64,000 nt of DNA, taken from NCBI GenBank assembly GCA_013349295.1, contig DUZW01000001.1:1-64000 (forward strand), in the 5' to 3' direction. Of this stretch, positions 1-8,305 are shown in pieces. This stretch comes from Deltaproteobacteria bacterium. Its GTDB lineage: Bacteria; Desulfobacterota; Desulfobulbia; Desulfobulbales; Desulfurivibrionaceae. The notes beneath the pieces are model-generated. The model made no database searches, was not told the origin of the DNA, and worked only from the letters and a program-made list of their open reading frames with translations. The position numbers were made by a program, and so were the translations under genes. The stretch's first letter is position 1. The number at the start of each line of letters is the position of its first letter.

Positions 1-639
1 TGTGCCGGGAACGAGAATTTGCGGTCCCTCCTGCCGTGGGGGGGGGGGGGCCGGCGAAGCCGCAGGCGCCATAACATTGGGCTCCCGAGTCTGCGGGGTC
101 TGAGCCTGTACCCGTTCCTTGGTTTTCTCGTATAACAATTTGGTTATCTTTTGTCCGCCCCGGCTGAAAGTTATTTGTCTCGGCAGAATCTCCGTGACCT
201 TATAGCCGTTCACCGTGTCACCCACGACCACCCGGAGAAACCCCAGCTTCGCCCCACTCGGAGGAGCGCCCGGTTGCCCCCCCAAAGGATAACAGAGCAG
301 GGCCTTGAAATTGTCCCCGGCGATGATGGAACCGCTGTACTGTACCTTATCTATCCCTACATTCCCTGCGTTCTGGGATTGTCCGTCTTTTCCCCCCCCA
401 ACGGCAAGATTCCGCTCGGCATTGAAAATATAGCCCTGATTGAGATCTGGCGGGGCTTCGGGCAACACCGGTTGCAGGCTCACTCTTTTCTCCGACGCCA
501 CGGCCTGAACCTGGGCCTCTTTTTTCCTTGTAACAGCGAGGCTGCTTAAAGGATCATCCCGCCAGACCGTCACCAGCCCCCAGGCCTGGGCCAACAGCAT
601 CAGCATGAGCACAACCGCCATGACTAGCCTGGTCGTCAT
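1..639 (-). CDS. gspC: GspC/PilP-like type II secretion inner-membrane protein, partial (3' end outside window)
   Basis: This frame is missing from the ORF track because it has no stop inside the window. It begins at an ATG whose ATGA overlaps the gspM stop and reads at least 213 codons to the left edge. It starts with a short cytoplasmic tail and one hydrophobic segment (about residues 5-24, VMAVVLMLMLLAQAWGL), then a charged linker, then a region like the HR domain of GspC/PilP: 'VQYSGSIIAGDNFKALL' followed by 'VVVGDTVNGYKVTEILP'. The family links the inner-membrane platform to the secretin. After the HR-like region comes a Pro/Ala-rich tail encoded across a run of 13 C residues (38-50 of the window), which could slip. 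Position in the operon, directly after gspM, fits a GspC or PilP-type role; which of the two names is better cannot be decided from the visible part. Confidence 0.7.
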   Translation of the reverse strand, partial: MTTRLVMAVVLMLMLLAQAWGLVTVWRDDPLSSLAVTRKKEAQVQAVASEKRVSLQPVLPEAPPDLNQGYIFNAERNLAVGGGKDGQSQNAGNVGIDKVQYSGSIIAGDNFKALLCYPLGGQPGAPPSGAKLGFLRVVVGDTVNGYKVTEILPRQITFSRGGQKITKLLYEKTKERVQAQTPQTREPNVMAPAASPAPPPPRQEGPQILVPGT

Positions 640-1214
640 ATCGCCTTGTCACCCTCCTTGCCGATCTTGTAATACCCGCGGACATCCAGGGAAATCTTCA
701 GCTCTCCGGGCCTGAATGGCCTGACGGTAAGACCTTCTATCCTAAAAAATTGTTTGCTGGCGTAGCGGCTGTGCAGAAATTTACCAAGGTCATTGAGCGC
801 ACCGGACATCCGAATCTTGATGGCGATCTCCCCGTGCTCCTTGCCGTCTCTCCCTTCGCCTCGCCGCTGGGGCTGGATGAATTCCGGCTCAAGCCCGGCG
901 TTGCTGACCTCCGATTGCAGCATGATCTGCATGGCCGAGGCGATCTTTTCTTCATTTTCGCCTTGAAAGAGGAAGGATTCAAGCTGTTCCTGCCGGCGGG
1001 CCAGGAGGGCCACCCGATCGTTTATTTCCGGTAACCGCTGCACAGCCTCGCGATATTGCGCCAGCATGGCCATGCGGTCCGCTAATTCCGCCTCGCGGGC
1101 ATCGAGATAACTCAAACCCCAGCGGCCAAGATTGGCAATCAGCAGAACAATGGCCACCCCTGCCAGGAGATGACGCCGGTCAAATCGCTGGATGAACTCC
1201 ATGATCTGGTTCAC
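636..1214 (-). CDS. gspM: Type II secretion platform protein GspM (PilO-like)
   Basis: The 192-residue product has a short N-terminal tail, one transmembrane helix at about residues 17-36 (LAGVAIVLLIANLGRWGL), a long heptad-like segment rich in Arg, Glu and Leu (about 37-90), and a C-terminal ferredoxin-like domain. That is the architecture of GspM and PilO, which dimerise with GspL/PilN in the inner-membrane platform. The start is a GTG that overlaps the gspL stop (GTGA); an in-frame ATG four codons later (MEFIQRF) is an alternative. The stop overlaps the start of the GspC-like gene, so L, M and the GspC-like gene look translationally coupled. Assignment rests on fold pattern and position, since GspM sequences are poorly conserved. 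Confidence 0.8.
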   Translation of the reverse strand: MNQIMEFIQRFDRRHLLAGVAIVLLIANLGRWGLSYLDAREAELADRMAMLAQYREAVQRLPEINDRVALLARRQEQLESFLFQGENEEKIASAMQIMLQSEVSNAGLEPEFIQPQRRGEGRDGKEHGEIAIKIRMSGALNDLGKFLHSRYASKQFFRIEGLTVRPFRPGELKISLDVRGYYKIGKEGDKAI

Positions 1215-2353
1215 GGCAGATTGATCTCCATCTGAAAATAATTTTTGTTATTGCGGCGGCTGGTGGATTTGAGACTCACCTCGCCGAGCCCCTGCAGGCT
1301 GGTGGACATCTCGCCCATGTCGTCCGCATACCCATCGAGATAAAGAATAGCCGCCTCTTTCTTTTCCATCCGAAGCTGATCAAGATAGGCTGAAGGCGGG
1401 AGTTTGTCGGTCAAGCCAGTCAAGACGGCAAGAAGGTCGGGATTTCTGCCGATCTCCTCCAGCCTGGCAATTTCTTTTCGGATCCGGTCCTCCTTGCTGC
1501 CCAGGGCGTTGACCTTTTTCATCTCCGGCTGCAGCCGGGCGATCTCCGCCTCAACCCGGCTGCTGGTCGCCTGGAAACGGTATTCCTTTATACCCACCAG
1601 CAAAAACAAGGAAAGCACGTTGAGTATCGCCAAACCGGCAACAACGAATTTGAAATAATCAGGCCGTCGGTAGGATGCGGGCAACAGATTAAAGGCCTTG
1701 CCGAGGGGGGCGTCGGCCAGCAGGCTCTCAGCCTCCGCAAAACCGTCACTCTCCAAAGCCTTCGGGCAATACACCGTATCACAGCCGCTCAACTCCCTGG
1801 CCTCCTTGACGGTGGGTGAGGACGGACAGAGCAGACGCCGGCTCAGCCGACCATTGACAAAAGTCAGGAGGGTGTTCATTCTGCCGGGCAGCAGCAGAGC
1901 CCATTTTTTCTTGCCCTGCCTACGGTTCAGATACCGCTGGCTCAAAGGGAACAGACCGGCCAGGCTGTGGCCGCTTTCCGCCAGCTCCTGCAAATGGGGG
2001 GTGATGAACTCTTCCGGCACGGCGTAAAGGGTGACAGCCGTTTCCTTCTTCCTCCGCTCCGTCACATAGCTGAAAAAACAGGCGTTGTTCGGAAAAGGCA
2101 GAAGCATCTCCAGCTGATAACCGATGGCCTGTTTGATGCCGGAACCCTTGACCGGCAGGCTGAACTGTTTGCAGAAAAGCAGCTCTTCGGCAACATACAC
2201 GGTTACAGCTGGACCAGCTTTCTGGTGAGGGACCAGGCCTACCCTGGCCAGCATGCGGGCGATCACGGCCTCGACCGGATGCGGTTTCGCAACCGGACCT
2301 CCCTCCAGACGAATGGCGCCACGGTCCGTGATGATCACCTCCGCTCCCCTCAT
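1211..2353 (-). CDS. gspL: Type II secretion protein GspL (PilM-like/PilN-like fusion architecture)
   Basis: The 380-residue product is a cytoplasmic actin-like (PilM-type) domain followed by one membrane helix at about residues 235-255 (FKFVVAGLAILNVLSLFLLVG) and a periplasmic coiled-coil plus small C-terminal domain. This is the standard GspL layout, in which the cytoplasmic part binds the ATPase GspE and the periplasmic part binds GspM. The ATG start overlaps the gspK stop codon (TCATGAGG), and the stop overlaps gspM, so this lies in the middle of a coupled K-L-M series. The first residues (VIITDRGAIRLEGG) resemble the opening beta strands of an actin-like fold. Confidence 0.85.
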   Translation of the reverse strand: MRGAEVIITDRGAIRLEGGPVAKPHPVEAVIARMLARVGLVPHQKAGPAVTVYVAEELLFCKQFSLPVKGSGIKQAIGYQLEMLLPFPNNACFFSYVTERRKKETAVTLYAVPEEFITPHLQELAESGHSLAGLFPLSQRYLNRRQGKKKWALLLPGRMNTLLTFVNGRLSRRLLCPSSPTVKEARELSGCDTVYCPKALESDGFAEAESLLADAPLGKAFNLLPASYRRPDYFKFVVAGLAILNVLSLFLLVGIKEYRFQATSSRVEAEIARLQPEMKKVNALGSKEDRIRKEIARLEEIGRNPDLLAVLTGLTDKLPPSAYLDQLRMEKKEAAILYLDGYADDMGEMSTSLQGLGEVSLKSTSRRNNKNYFQMEINLP

Positions 2354-3306
2354 GAGTAACGCTCCTGCCAGGAAAGAATCTGATACCCGTTGGCAAGAAT
2401 CCGAACCAAGGCATTGACGGTCAGACCGGGCCCGACCTTATTTTCCGCGCCACCCGGCACTCCGGCCTGACCGGTGGCGGTGATGGTGTAGAAGAGGCTT
2501 GCCGCCCCTTCCTCATAGCGAAGAAACGGCGCAAGCTCGGCAAACCGCCCCTCCCCGAGAATCCGCCGGACCATGGCGGCATTGAGGGTTGCCTGAAGTT
2601 GTCGAGCCTCATGGTAAGCCTGCCGTCGGGCCTCATCGCCTTCCACGATAAAATCGAGCATGGCCGGGGTAAGACTGTTGATATTGATCCCTTTTTCATG
2701 GTTATGGACGGTAAAGACCTCCTCCGCCTGAAAGTTACCGGCCAGGAGGTCAGTGCCCCGGAGGAGAAAAAACTCGGCCGGATCTTCGATTCTGCCGTTT
2801 CTGGGGATGTAGGGTTCGGGCAGATGCATGTAGTATTCCTGCTCAGCGCCGTTGAAGCGCAGCAAATTATCCGGATCGCGCCAGTCAAGCAGCGAGTCAA
2901 TGACAACACCTGCCTGCTCCATGGTCAATTTCCGGTGTCGCAGAAAAAGTTCAAGCAGTCTCGGGTCGGCAACATTGAGGTCGATCTTCCCGGACTCGTT
3001 GGCCGCATAATACCGGACCAGACCACCCTTCAGGGAGTGCGTGTACTCCCGCCCGGCCACCAGTCGTCCGTATTCGTCTTCCGCCTCCAGGTCGACGGGC
3101 CTGTCCATGATCCGAAAAAGCGCGAGATTGATGCCGGCTTCCGCCAGGATTGCTGCCCGGTCGCGATCCTTGGCATTGGCGGCTATCCGTTGTTCCGTGC
3201 GGACATCCAGGCTGAGCTGCGAGGCGAGAAAACTGGCCAGCAGCAGCACCAGGATGACAACCAGGAGGGCAAAGCCCTTATTATTGTCGGCAAGCCGTTG
3301 CAACAA
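2350..3306 (-). CDS. gspK: Type II secretion minor pseudopilin GspK
   Basis: At 318 residues this is the largest pseudopilin in the cluster, as expected for GspK, which caps the pseudopilus tip with GspI and GspJ. The leader ends in a prepilin-like junction, NNKG followed by FALLVVILVLLLASFLA, although GspK proteins typically lack the Glu at position 5 and this one does too. The large alpha-helical domain typical of GspK follows, with the motif 'IDLNVADPRLLELFL' and 'DWRDPDNL' near residues 110-150. The start is a TTG (TTG TTG CAA CGG), preceded at some distance by a GGGGA. It is separated from gspI by about 135 bp that contains a repeat of family R2, the only sizeable gap in this operon. Confidence 0.88.
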   Translation of the reverse strand: MLQRLADNNKGFALLVVILVLLLASFLASQLSLDVRTEQRIAANAKDRDRAAILAEAGINLALFRIMDRPVDLEAEDEYGRLVAGREYTHSLKGGLVRYYAANESGKIDLNVADPRLLELFLRHRKLTMEQAGVVIDSLLDWRDPDNLLRFNGAEQEYYMHLPEPYIPRNGRIEDPAEFFLLRGTDLLAGNFQAEEVFTVHNHEKGININSLTPAMLDFIVEGDEARRQAYHEARQLQATLNAAMVRRILGEGRFAELAPFLRYEEGAASLFYTITATGQAGVPGGAENKVGPGLTVNALVRILANGYQILSWQERYS

Positions 3307-3345
3307 AATAATGTCGTCCCCTGAATGACAAAAGCGGCAGAAAGC

Positions 3346-3390
3346 GCCGTAACGAACCGACCGGAATGACAGAGATTTTTTCGTAACGGC
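3346..3390. repeat. Intergenic inverted repeat, family R2 (copy in gspI-gspK gap)
   Basis: The left arm GCCGTAACGAA (3346-3356) is perfectly complementary to the right arm TTCGTAACGGC (3380-3390). The loop contains GACCGGAATGACAG, which resembles half of a common REP hairpin. Read on the minus strand, the gspK-proximal arm continues as CGTTACGGCGCTTTCTGCCG, a variant of the R2 core found upstream of tauE, surE and the epimerase gene. It sits in the only large gap of the gsp operon and could terminate, attenuate or process the transcript. Confidence 0.6.
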
Positions 3391-3441
3391 TCCCCGTCTT
3401 CTCGCTCAACAGGCGACATTGGCTAATCGATACCATAGCCT

Positions 3442-3759
3442 TCAACGCTTTTCAAGCCTCACGGTTTCCAACTGACCGTCTTTACTGCTAATTTTTTTCA
3501 AGACGAATTTCTGCCCCAGGACCAGCACCGCACCTCCAAGATCCCCCCCCCGGAGTTGCTGCTCAAAGTCCATGGATTCGCGCAGATCCGAGGCCCGGCC
3601 CTTTTCCAGTCGGAAGATATTGGCGCCGGACTGGGAAAAATTCTGTAAAACCGCGACATAGGCCAGACTGAGAATAAGTACGGCAACAAGTACTTCCAGC
3701 AGGGTAAACCCTTGTTGCCGGCAAGAGTTATCACAAATCACGGGGTTCACCTTCCGCAC
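3442..3759 (-). CDS. gspI: Type II secretion minor pseudopilin GspI
   Basis: This short pseudopilin (105 residues from the first possible start) carries a class III signal, CRQQG followed by FTLLEVLVAVLILSLAYVAVL, with the conserved Glu at position 5 of the mature protein. The compact size, the 'LLEVLVAVLIL' segment and its position between J and K fit GspI. Only GTG codons are available as starts: at 3759, 3750 and 3741. The last gives a more usual 11-residue leader (MICDNSCRQQG), so the true N-terminus may lie inside the ORF-track call. It begins just after the gspJ stop, which argues for translational coupling. Confidence 0.82.
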   Translation of the reverse strand: MRKVNPVICDNSCRQQGFTLLEVLVAVLILSLAYVAVLQNFSQSGANIFRLEKGRASDLRESMDFEQQLRGGDLGGAVLVLGQKFVLKKISSKDGQLETVRLEKR

Positions 3760-3762
3760 CCC

Positions 3763-4380
3763 CTATTGAGCCGTGCCCGATAAAATTGGTGTCACGCCAG
3801 GCGGCAGACTTTTGGGAAAAAAAGCAAACCCTTCCCCGCCCAGGGTTATGATCACCCTGCTTTTTTCCGGCTCGTAGGCCAACGCCACTGGCCGGTCCGC
3901 GGCATACATTTTCTCCATTTCCTTAAAATCCGGCAGATATTTCTCTCCATACTCCGCATTAAAATAATCTAATTTTTCCAGGTAATAAAGGGTCTGTTCG
4001 GCTTCGTTGACCCTGTAAACCGCAAGCACGGTGCCTGCGGTCCTGTGCAGCAGAGGCTGGTGGGTAACGATGCGCAGCACGCCGTCCCCCCCCGATATTT
4101 TCACCCTGCCTAACCGCAGGTCGTACCACGCCCCGTTCACCTGTCGCCGCAAAAGGCTCAACAAATTTTTTTCCCTGGCCAGCCTTTCCAGGTGTTTCCC
4201 TCCCCTGGCGCTGAAATTGATCCCCACGTTGAGCACGGAATAGATCATGGTGCTGACCATCCCCAAAAGTACCACGGCAATGAGCAATTCCAAAAGGGTT
4301 ATCCCCTGCTGACCGCGATGCGCTCTACCGAACCGGCTATTTTCCTGTGGCGCCGACCCAACCCGTATTTCGCCTCTCAT
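3763..4380 (-). CDS. gspJ: Type II secretion minor pseudopilin GspJ
   Basis: The 205-residue product has a prepilin cleavage site at HRGQQG followed by ITLLELLIAVVLLGMVSTMIY, with Glu at mature position 5, and then a beta-rich globular domain (segments 'GDGVLRIVTHQPLL' and 'RVIITLGGEGFAFFP'). Length and order (H-J-I-K) fit GspJ, a member of the I-J-K tip complex. The leader of about 27 residues is longer than usual, so a downstream start may be used. The ATG overlaps the gspH stop by four bases. Confidence 0.82.
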   Translation of the reverse strand: MRGEIRVGSAPQENSRFGRAHRGQQGITLLELLIAVVLLGMVSTMIYSVLNVGINFSARGGKHLERLAREKNLLSLLRRQVNGAWYDLRLGRVKISGGDGVLRIVTHQPLLHRTAGTVLAVYRVNEAEQTLYYLEKLDYFNAEYGEKYLPDFKEMEKMYAADRPVALAYEPEKSRVIITLGGEGFAFFPKSLPPGVTPILSGTAQ

Positions 4381-4922
4381 TGTCGCACCGGGATGCCGGT
4401 GAGCGGATCAATCAGGAACTCCTGGGAGCGGTGACCGCTCCGGGACACCAACCTTCCCGGCGTCGCCAGCCCGTCCGGATAAAAAACCAGGGTTTCCGGC
4501 CTGAGCTCAAACAACATACCCTCCGGCAAATCAATCTCTTTTTTTTCCTCCACCGCCCCGCTAAAATAGAGAAGTTGGGCTTGCCGGTCAAAATGCATCT
4601 CCACCGGCCGCCCCTTGCCCACTGCCATAAGCCGGGCATAACGGGTACCGGCGACCAGCGCCGCCGTCTGCCTGCGAAAACTCAACCTGTCGAGAAACCG
4701 AGCGGTGGCCGGGGCCACCATCCCGGCCATGATGCCGAGCACGGCAAGAACCATGATCAATTCTAGAAGTGAAAAACCACGTCGGCACCCTCGGAAGAGT
4801 AACCGTTCAGCAATCCCCCGGATGCGCGTGTCAATCGTCGACAGAAGTGTCCTACAAAGAGGCCTGCCCGCCATATCAGACCGATGACAAAGCAGATGCG
4901 AGACTGCTGGACGCTTAGGCAT
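4377..4922 (-). CDS. gspH: Type II secretion minor pseudopilin GspH (N-terminus encoded by an inserted repeat)
   Basis: The core is a standard pseudopilin: CRRG followed by FSLLELIMVLAVLGIMAGMVA with Glu at position 5, then a GspH-like beta domain ending in 'EFLIDPLTGIPVRQ'. The oddity is the leader. From the first ATG it is about 48 residues, far longer than a normal prepilin leader, and roughly the first 40 codons lie inside repeat R1-A (4799-4918), whose sequence recurs in five other intergenic spots. An internal ATG at 4874 (MAGRPLC) is also inside the repeat. The insertion therefore seems to have replaced the original 5' end of the gene, or translation begins at a codon that cannot be identified from sequence. 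The core identity is secure; the start is not. Confidence 0.75.
   Translation of the reverse strand: MPKRPAVSHLLCHRSDMAGRPLCRTLLSTIDTRIRGIAERLLFRGCRRGFSLLELIMVLAVLGIMAGMVAPATARFLDRLSFRRQTAALVAGTRYARLMAVGKGRPVEMHFDRQAQLLYFSGAVEEKKEIDLPEGMLFELRPETLVFYPDGLATPGRLVSRSGHRSQEFLIDPLTGIPVRQ
4799..4918 (+). repeat. Structured intergenic repeat R1, copy A
   Basis: The left end GTAACCGTTCAGCA and the right end TGCTGGACGCTTA are imperfect inverted repeats. Internally it has GAGGCCTGCC and the block ACCGATGACAAAGCAGATGC, shared almost exactly with copies C (18523) and D (37303). It begins 8 bp after the gspF stop and runs into the gspH coding frame. See the finding on family R1. Confidence 0.75.
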
Positions 4923-4925
4923 GGG

Positions 4926-6140
4926 TCAGCCCACGATATCGTTGATGCTCAGGATAACCGAAAGCATGGAGATCACCACGTAGCCTGCAACCACGGCGAT
5001 GAGCAGGATGAAGATCGGCTCCACCATGGCGGTCAGCCGCTTAATCCGCTCCTTGAGCTCCTTTTCAAAATGGTCGGCGATCCGGCCGCACATCTCGCCC
5101 ACCCTTCCCGACTCCTCCCCGATGGAGAGCAGTTCGGTGGCAAGTTCAGGAAAGAGCTTTTCCGCACTCAAGCGCTCGCCGATACGGCGGCCTTCCTGGA
5201 GAGCACGGGTGGCCTGATTGAGCAGGCGACGGTATTCCGCGTTCACCGCCACGCCGCTGCCGATCTTGAGGGCCGCAGCCAAATGGACACCGTTATTGAC
5301 CAGCACCTCGATGGTACGAAAAATCCGGGTGGTCTCCAGGTTCCGGACAAAAGAGGCCAACACTGGAATTCGCAAAACCCAGCGATCCATCCGCCTTTTA
5401 CCGTCCGCACTTTTTAAATAGCGCCATGCCGCAAGCGGCGGCCCCGCCAGCAACAGCAAAGTCAACAGGGGATGTCTGCCGATCCACTTGGCCGTGGCCA
5501 TGAGCATCACAACATGGGTAGGCAATTGCTGACCCATGCCCTCGAAAAGAATCTCAAACCTCGGCAGGATGGTGGTCAACAGGATGATGATCGCGAGAAA
5601 ACCCACACCCAGAAGAAAAAGCGGATAGATGGAAGCGGAAATCACGTACTGCTTGAGTTCCTGAAAGGCCGCCTGATACCCGGCAATCTTCATCAGCATG
5701 GCGGGCAGGATCCCACCCTCTTCCCCAGCCCGGACGATATTGAGGTACATGGGTGAAAAATGCGGATAATCGGACAGGGCCTGGGAAAAGGATTTACCTT
5801 CCTTGATTTTTTGTTCCAGATCGCCGACAAACCGCCGAAAAAGGGGCTTATGGCTGTGCCGTTTCATCACCCGCAGCGCCTGATCCAGGGCCAACCCGCT
5901 TTTGAGCAGCAGGCCGATCTGGTTGGTGAAAAACTCGATATCCGCACGATTCAGCCTTTCCGGCCGGAAGCGGATCCGCAAATCAAAGCCCTGCCCCAGG
6001 CCTCCCTGGCGGCGGATGTTCAGGGGCCGCAACCCCTGTTGCATCAAGCGCTTAGCCGCGCTTTCCCGATCGAGGGCCTCAAGGACTCCGTCCTGCGCCT
6101 GATTGTCGGCGTCCAGTGCCGTATATTTAAATTGCCCCAT
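4926..6140 (-). CDS. gspF: Type II secretion inner-membrane platform protein GspF
   Basis: GspF is the polytopic core of the secretion platform. The protein shows the duplicated four-helix cytoplasmic domains of the T2SSF family, each followed by membrane segments ('YPLFLLGVGFLAIIILLTTILP' near the middle, 'VEPIFILLIAVVAGYVVISMLSVI' near the C-terminus). I prefer the ATG at 6140 (MGQFKYTALD, the classic GspF opening) over the upstream TTG/GTG-type start of the ORF track at 6173, which adds 11 unlikely residues. The chosen start lies 14 bp inside the end of gspE. Length is about 404 residues, normal for the family. Confidence 0.93.
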   Translation of the reverse strand: MGQFKYTALDADNQAQDGVLEALDRESAAKRLMQQGLRPLNIRRQGGLGQGFDLRIRFRPERLNRADIEFFTNQIGLLLKSGLALDQALRVMKRHSHKPLFRRFVGDLEQKIKEGKSFSQALSDYPHFSPMYLNIVRAGEEGGILPAMLMKIAGYQAAFQELKQYVISASIYPLFLLGVGFLAIIILLTTILPRFEILFEGMGQQLPTHVVMLMATAKWIGRHPLLTLLLLAGPPLAAWRYLKSADGKRRMDRWVLRIPVLASFVRNLETTRIFRTIEVLVNNGVHLAAALKIGSGVAVNAEYRRLLNQATRALQEGRRIGERLSAEKLFPELATELLSIGEESGRVGEMCGRIADHFEKELKERIKRLTAMVEPIFILLIAVVAGYVVISMLSVILSINDIVG

Positions 6141-7803
6141 TTTCGGTTCCCCTACAGACTCTGACCACCTCACTGAAGGTGGTCAGCCCCTGCCGGACCT
6201 TGATCAAACCGTCGGCGAACATGGATTGGAACCCTTGTTCCTCGGCAATCGTTCTCAGGTCCATCAGGTCCAACCCCTTGGAAATCCCTCGGTTGATGGC
6301 CTCGTCGATGACCAGCAACTCATAAAGACCGATTCGACCGATGTAACCAGTGCCGGAACAATGGGAACATCCCCTCCCTTCGAAAATGGGGAAATCATCG
6401 CCCGTCGGCTGGTAGCCGAACTCGCTGAGCAGCCCCTGCTCCACCTTGCAATGCGGGCAGATGCAGCGCACCAGCCGTTGGGCGAGGACGCCGCGCAGGG
6501 AAGAGGAAATGAGAAAACGCTCCACTCCCAGATCGATCATCCGTACCACTGCGGAGATGGCGTCGTTGGTGTGGAGGGTGGAAAAAACCAGATGGCCGGT
6601 GAGCGAGGACTGCACCGCGATTTCCGCCGTTTCCAGATCGCGGATTTCGCCGATCATGATTACATCGGGGTCTTGGCGGACAATGGAGCGAAGACCGGAG
6701 GCAAAGGTCAGGCCGATCTCCGAACGGACCTGAATCTGGTTGATGCCGTGCAGCTGGTACTCCACCGGATCTTCCACGGTGATGATCTTGTTGCTGCCGG
6801 TGTTGATCTGGTTGAGCGCGCAATAGAGGGTCGTGGTCTTGCCGCTGCCGGTGGGGCCGGTAACCAGGATGATGCCGTCCGGCATCGCGATGAGCCTGCG
6901 AAACTCCTCCTCGATCCGGCTGTCCATCCCCAGCCGGGCCAACTCCAGGATGATGGAGGCCTTTTCCAGGATACGGATTACCACGCCCTCGCCGAAGATG
7001 GTAGGCAGGGTGGAAACCCGCAGATCGATCTCCCGACCCGAGACCCGCATGGCGATCTTGCCGTCTTGGGGCAGCCTCCGTTCGGCAATATCGAGCCCGG
7101 CCAGGAGCTTGGTCCGGGAGATAATCGCAGGCTGCATGGCGTGGGGGGGGATTTCGTAATCATGGAGGATGCCGTCGATGCGCAGCCGAATCCGCAGGCC
7201 GTCGGCAAATGGCTCCATGTGGATATCGCTGGCCCGGCGGCTGACCGCCGTATCGATCAGGTTGTTGACATATTTGATGACCGGCGCCTCCGAGGCCATG
7301 TCCTTGAGCTTGTCGATATCCGCCTCGTCAATGAGCATGGCCGCGGCCTCGTTCTCCTGCTGTCCAAGCTGATACCGCGCACGGATCAGCTGCTTGAGCT
7401 GAGCCTCGCCGATAACCTGGATGGCAAAGGACGAAGCCAGGATAATCCCGGCGGAGGCAAGAATATCGCTGTCCAATGGATCGCTGGTCAGAAGGAAGGA
7501 GTCGGAGTCTCCCCGGCGGAAAAGGAGAAAAGGATGATCTTTAAGAAAAAACTGGGAGATGGGCGGAGTGAGAAACTCGTCCTCGTCCTGCGGAGCATAG
7601 ACGCTCAGACCGAGCTGCTGGGCCAGGGCCGCAGCAAGGTCTTCCTCGCTGATATATCCGAGGGAGAGCAGGATTTCCCCAAGCCGGCGGGAAACGGTTT
7701 CCTGATGGGCCAGGGCCCTGTCCAGCTGAGCGGATTGCAGCCTGCCGTTATTGACCAGCAGCGAACCGATCTTTTCTTTTTTACGAAAGAAGGCGGATTG
7801 CAT
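6127..7803 (-). CDS. gspE: Type II secretion ATPase GspE
   Basis: This is the cytoplasmic hexameric ATPase that powers pseudopilus assembly. An N-terminal N1/N2 domain (about residues 10-150, binding GspL) is followed by the RecA-like core with Walker A GPTGSGKTTTLY at about 316-327, Asp box 'VEDPVEYQ', Walker B 'VIMIGEIRD' at about 380 and the His box 'STLHTND'. A tetracysteine zinc element (CPHC at about 449 and CSHC at about 479) is typical of GspE and PilB. At 558 residues it is normal size. It follows gspG by 30 bp. Confidence 0.95.
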   Translation of the reverse strand: MQSAFFRKKEKIGSLLVNNGRLQSAQLDRALAHQETVSRRLGEILLSLGYISEEDLAAALAQQLGLSVYAPQDEDEFLTPPISQFFLKDHPFLLFRRGDSDSFLLTSDPLDSDILASAGIILASSFAIQVIGEAQLKQLIRARYQLGQQENEAAAMLIDEADIDKLKDMASEAPVIKYVNNLIDTAVSRRASDIHMEPFADGLRIRLRIDGILHDYEIPPHAMQPAIISRTKLLAGLDIAERRLPQDGKIAMRVSGREIDLRVSTLPTIFGEGVVIRILEKASIILELARLGMDSRIEEEFRRLIAMPDGIILVTGPTGSGKTTTLYCALNQINTGSNKIITVEDPVEYQLHGINQIQVRSEIGLTFASGLRSIVRQDPDVIMIGEIRDLETAEIAVQSSLTGHLVFSTLHTNDAISAVVRMIDLGVERFLISSSLRGVLAQRLVRCICPHCKVEQGLLSEFGYQPTGDDFPIFEGRGCSHCSGTGYIGRIGLYELLVIDEAINRGISKGLDLMDLRTIAEEQGFQSMFADGLIKVRQGLTTFSEVVRVCRGTENGAI

Positions 7804-7833
7804 AAGGGAAGCTGCGGCCTCTGCCGGGAAAGG

Positions 7834-8256
7834 CTATTCCCAGCTGCCAATATCGGCGTTTTCTTTTTCCCCGCCGGGCTGTTTGTCCTGCCCGTAGGAA
7901 TAAATGTCCACCTCGCCATGCGCTCCGGGATTGCGGTACTGATAGGAATTTCCCCAAGGATCGTTGGGCACGGCCTTTTTCAGATAGGCGCCGTCCCATT
8001 TCTCCACTCCCGGATCGGTTACCAGGGCGGTCAATCCTTCCTGCTGGGTCGGATAGCGGCCCACATCAAGACGGAAGGCTTCCATGGCCGCCATAAGCAT
8101 CTCGATCTGGGTCTTGGCCGTCTTCTGCTGGGCCTTGCCCAATTTACCGAAGAGCTTGGGCCCGACCAGAGAGGCGATCAGCCCGAGAATAACCATGACG
8201 ATCAACAGCTCCATCAGGGAAAAGCCGCGCTGGTTTTTAAGAGTTCGGTGTTTCAT
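7834..8256 (-). CDS. gspG: Type II secretion major pseudopilin GspG
   Basis: GspG is the major subunit of the pseudopilus. The start at 8256 gives MKHRTLKNQRG followed by FSLMELLIVMVILGLIASLV, a standard short leader with Glu at position 5; the 205-codon ORF in the track begins far upstream without support. The body has the GspG signature 'GRYPTQQEGLTALVTDP' and 'DPWGNSYQYRNPGAHGEVDIYSYG', including the calcium-site region. At 140 residues it is typical. As first gene of the gsp operon it may be preceded by a promoter in the 49 bp gap after the exported-protein gene, or be co-transcribed with it. Confidence 0.95.
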   Translation of the reverse strand: MKHRTLKNQRGFSLMELLIVMVILGLIASLVGPKLFGKLGKAQQKTAKTQIEMLMAAMEAFRLDVGRYPTQQEGLTALVTDPGVEKWDGAYLKKAVPNDPWGNSYQYRNPGAHGEVDIYSYGQDKQPGGEKENADIGSWE

Positions 8257-8305
8257 GGGCTTAATTTCTCTCGGGCGCTGTCCTTGAGACCAGCGCAGAA
8301 GATGG

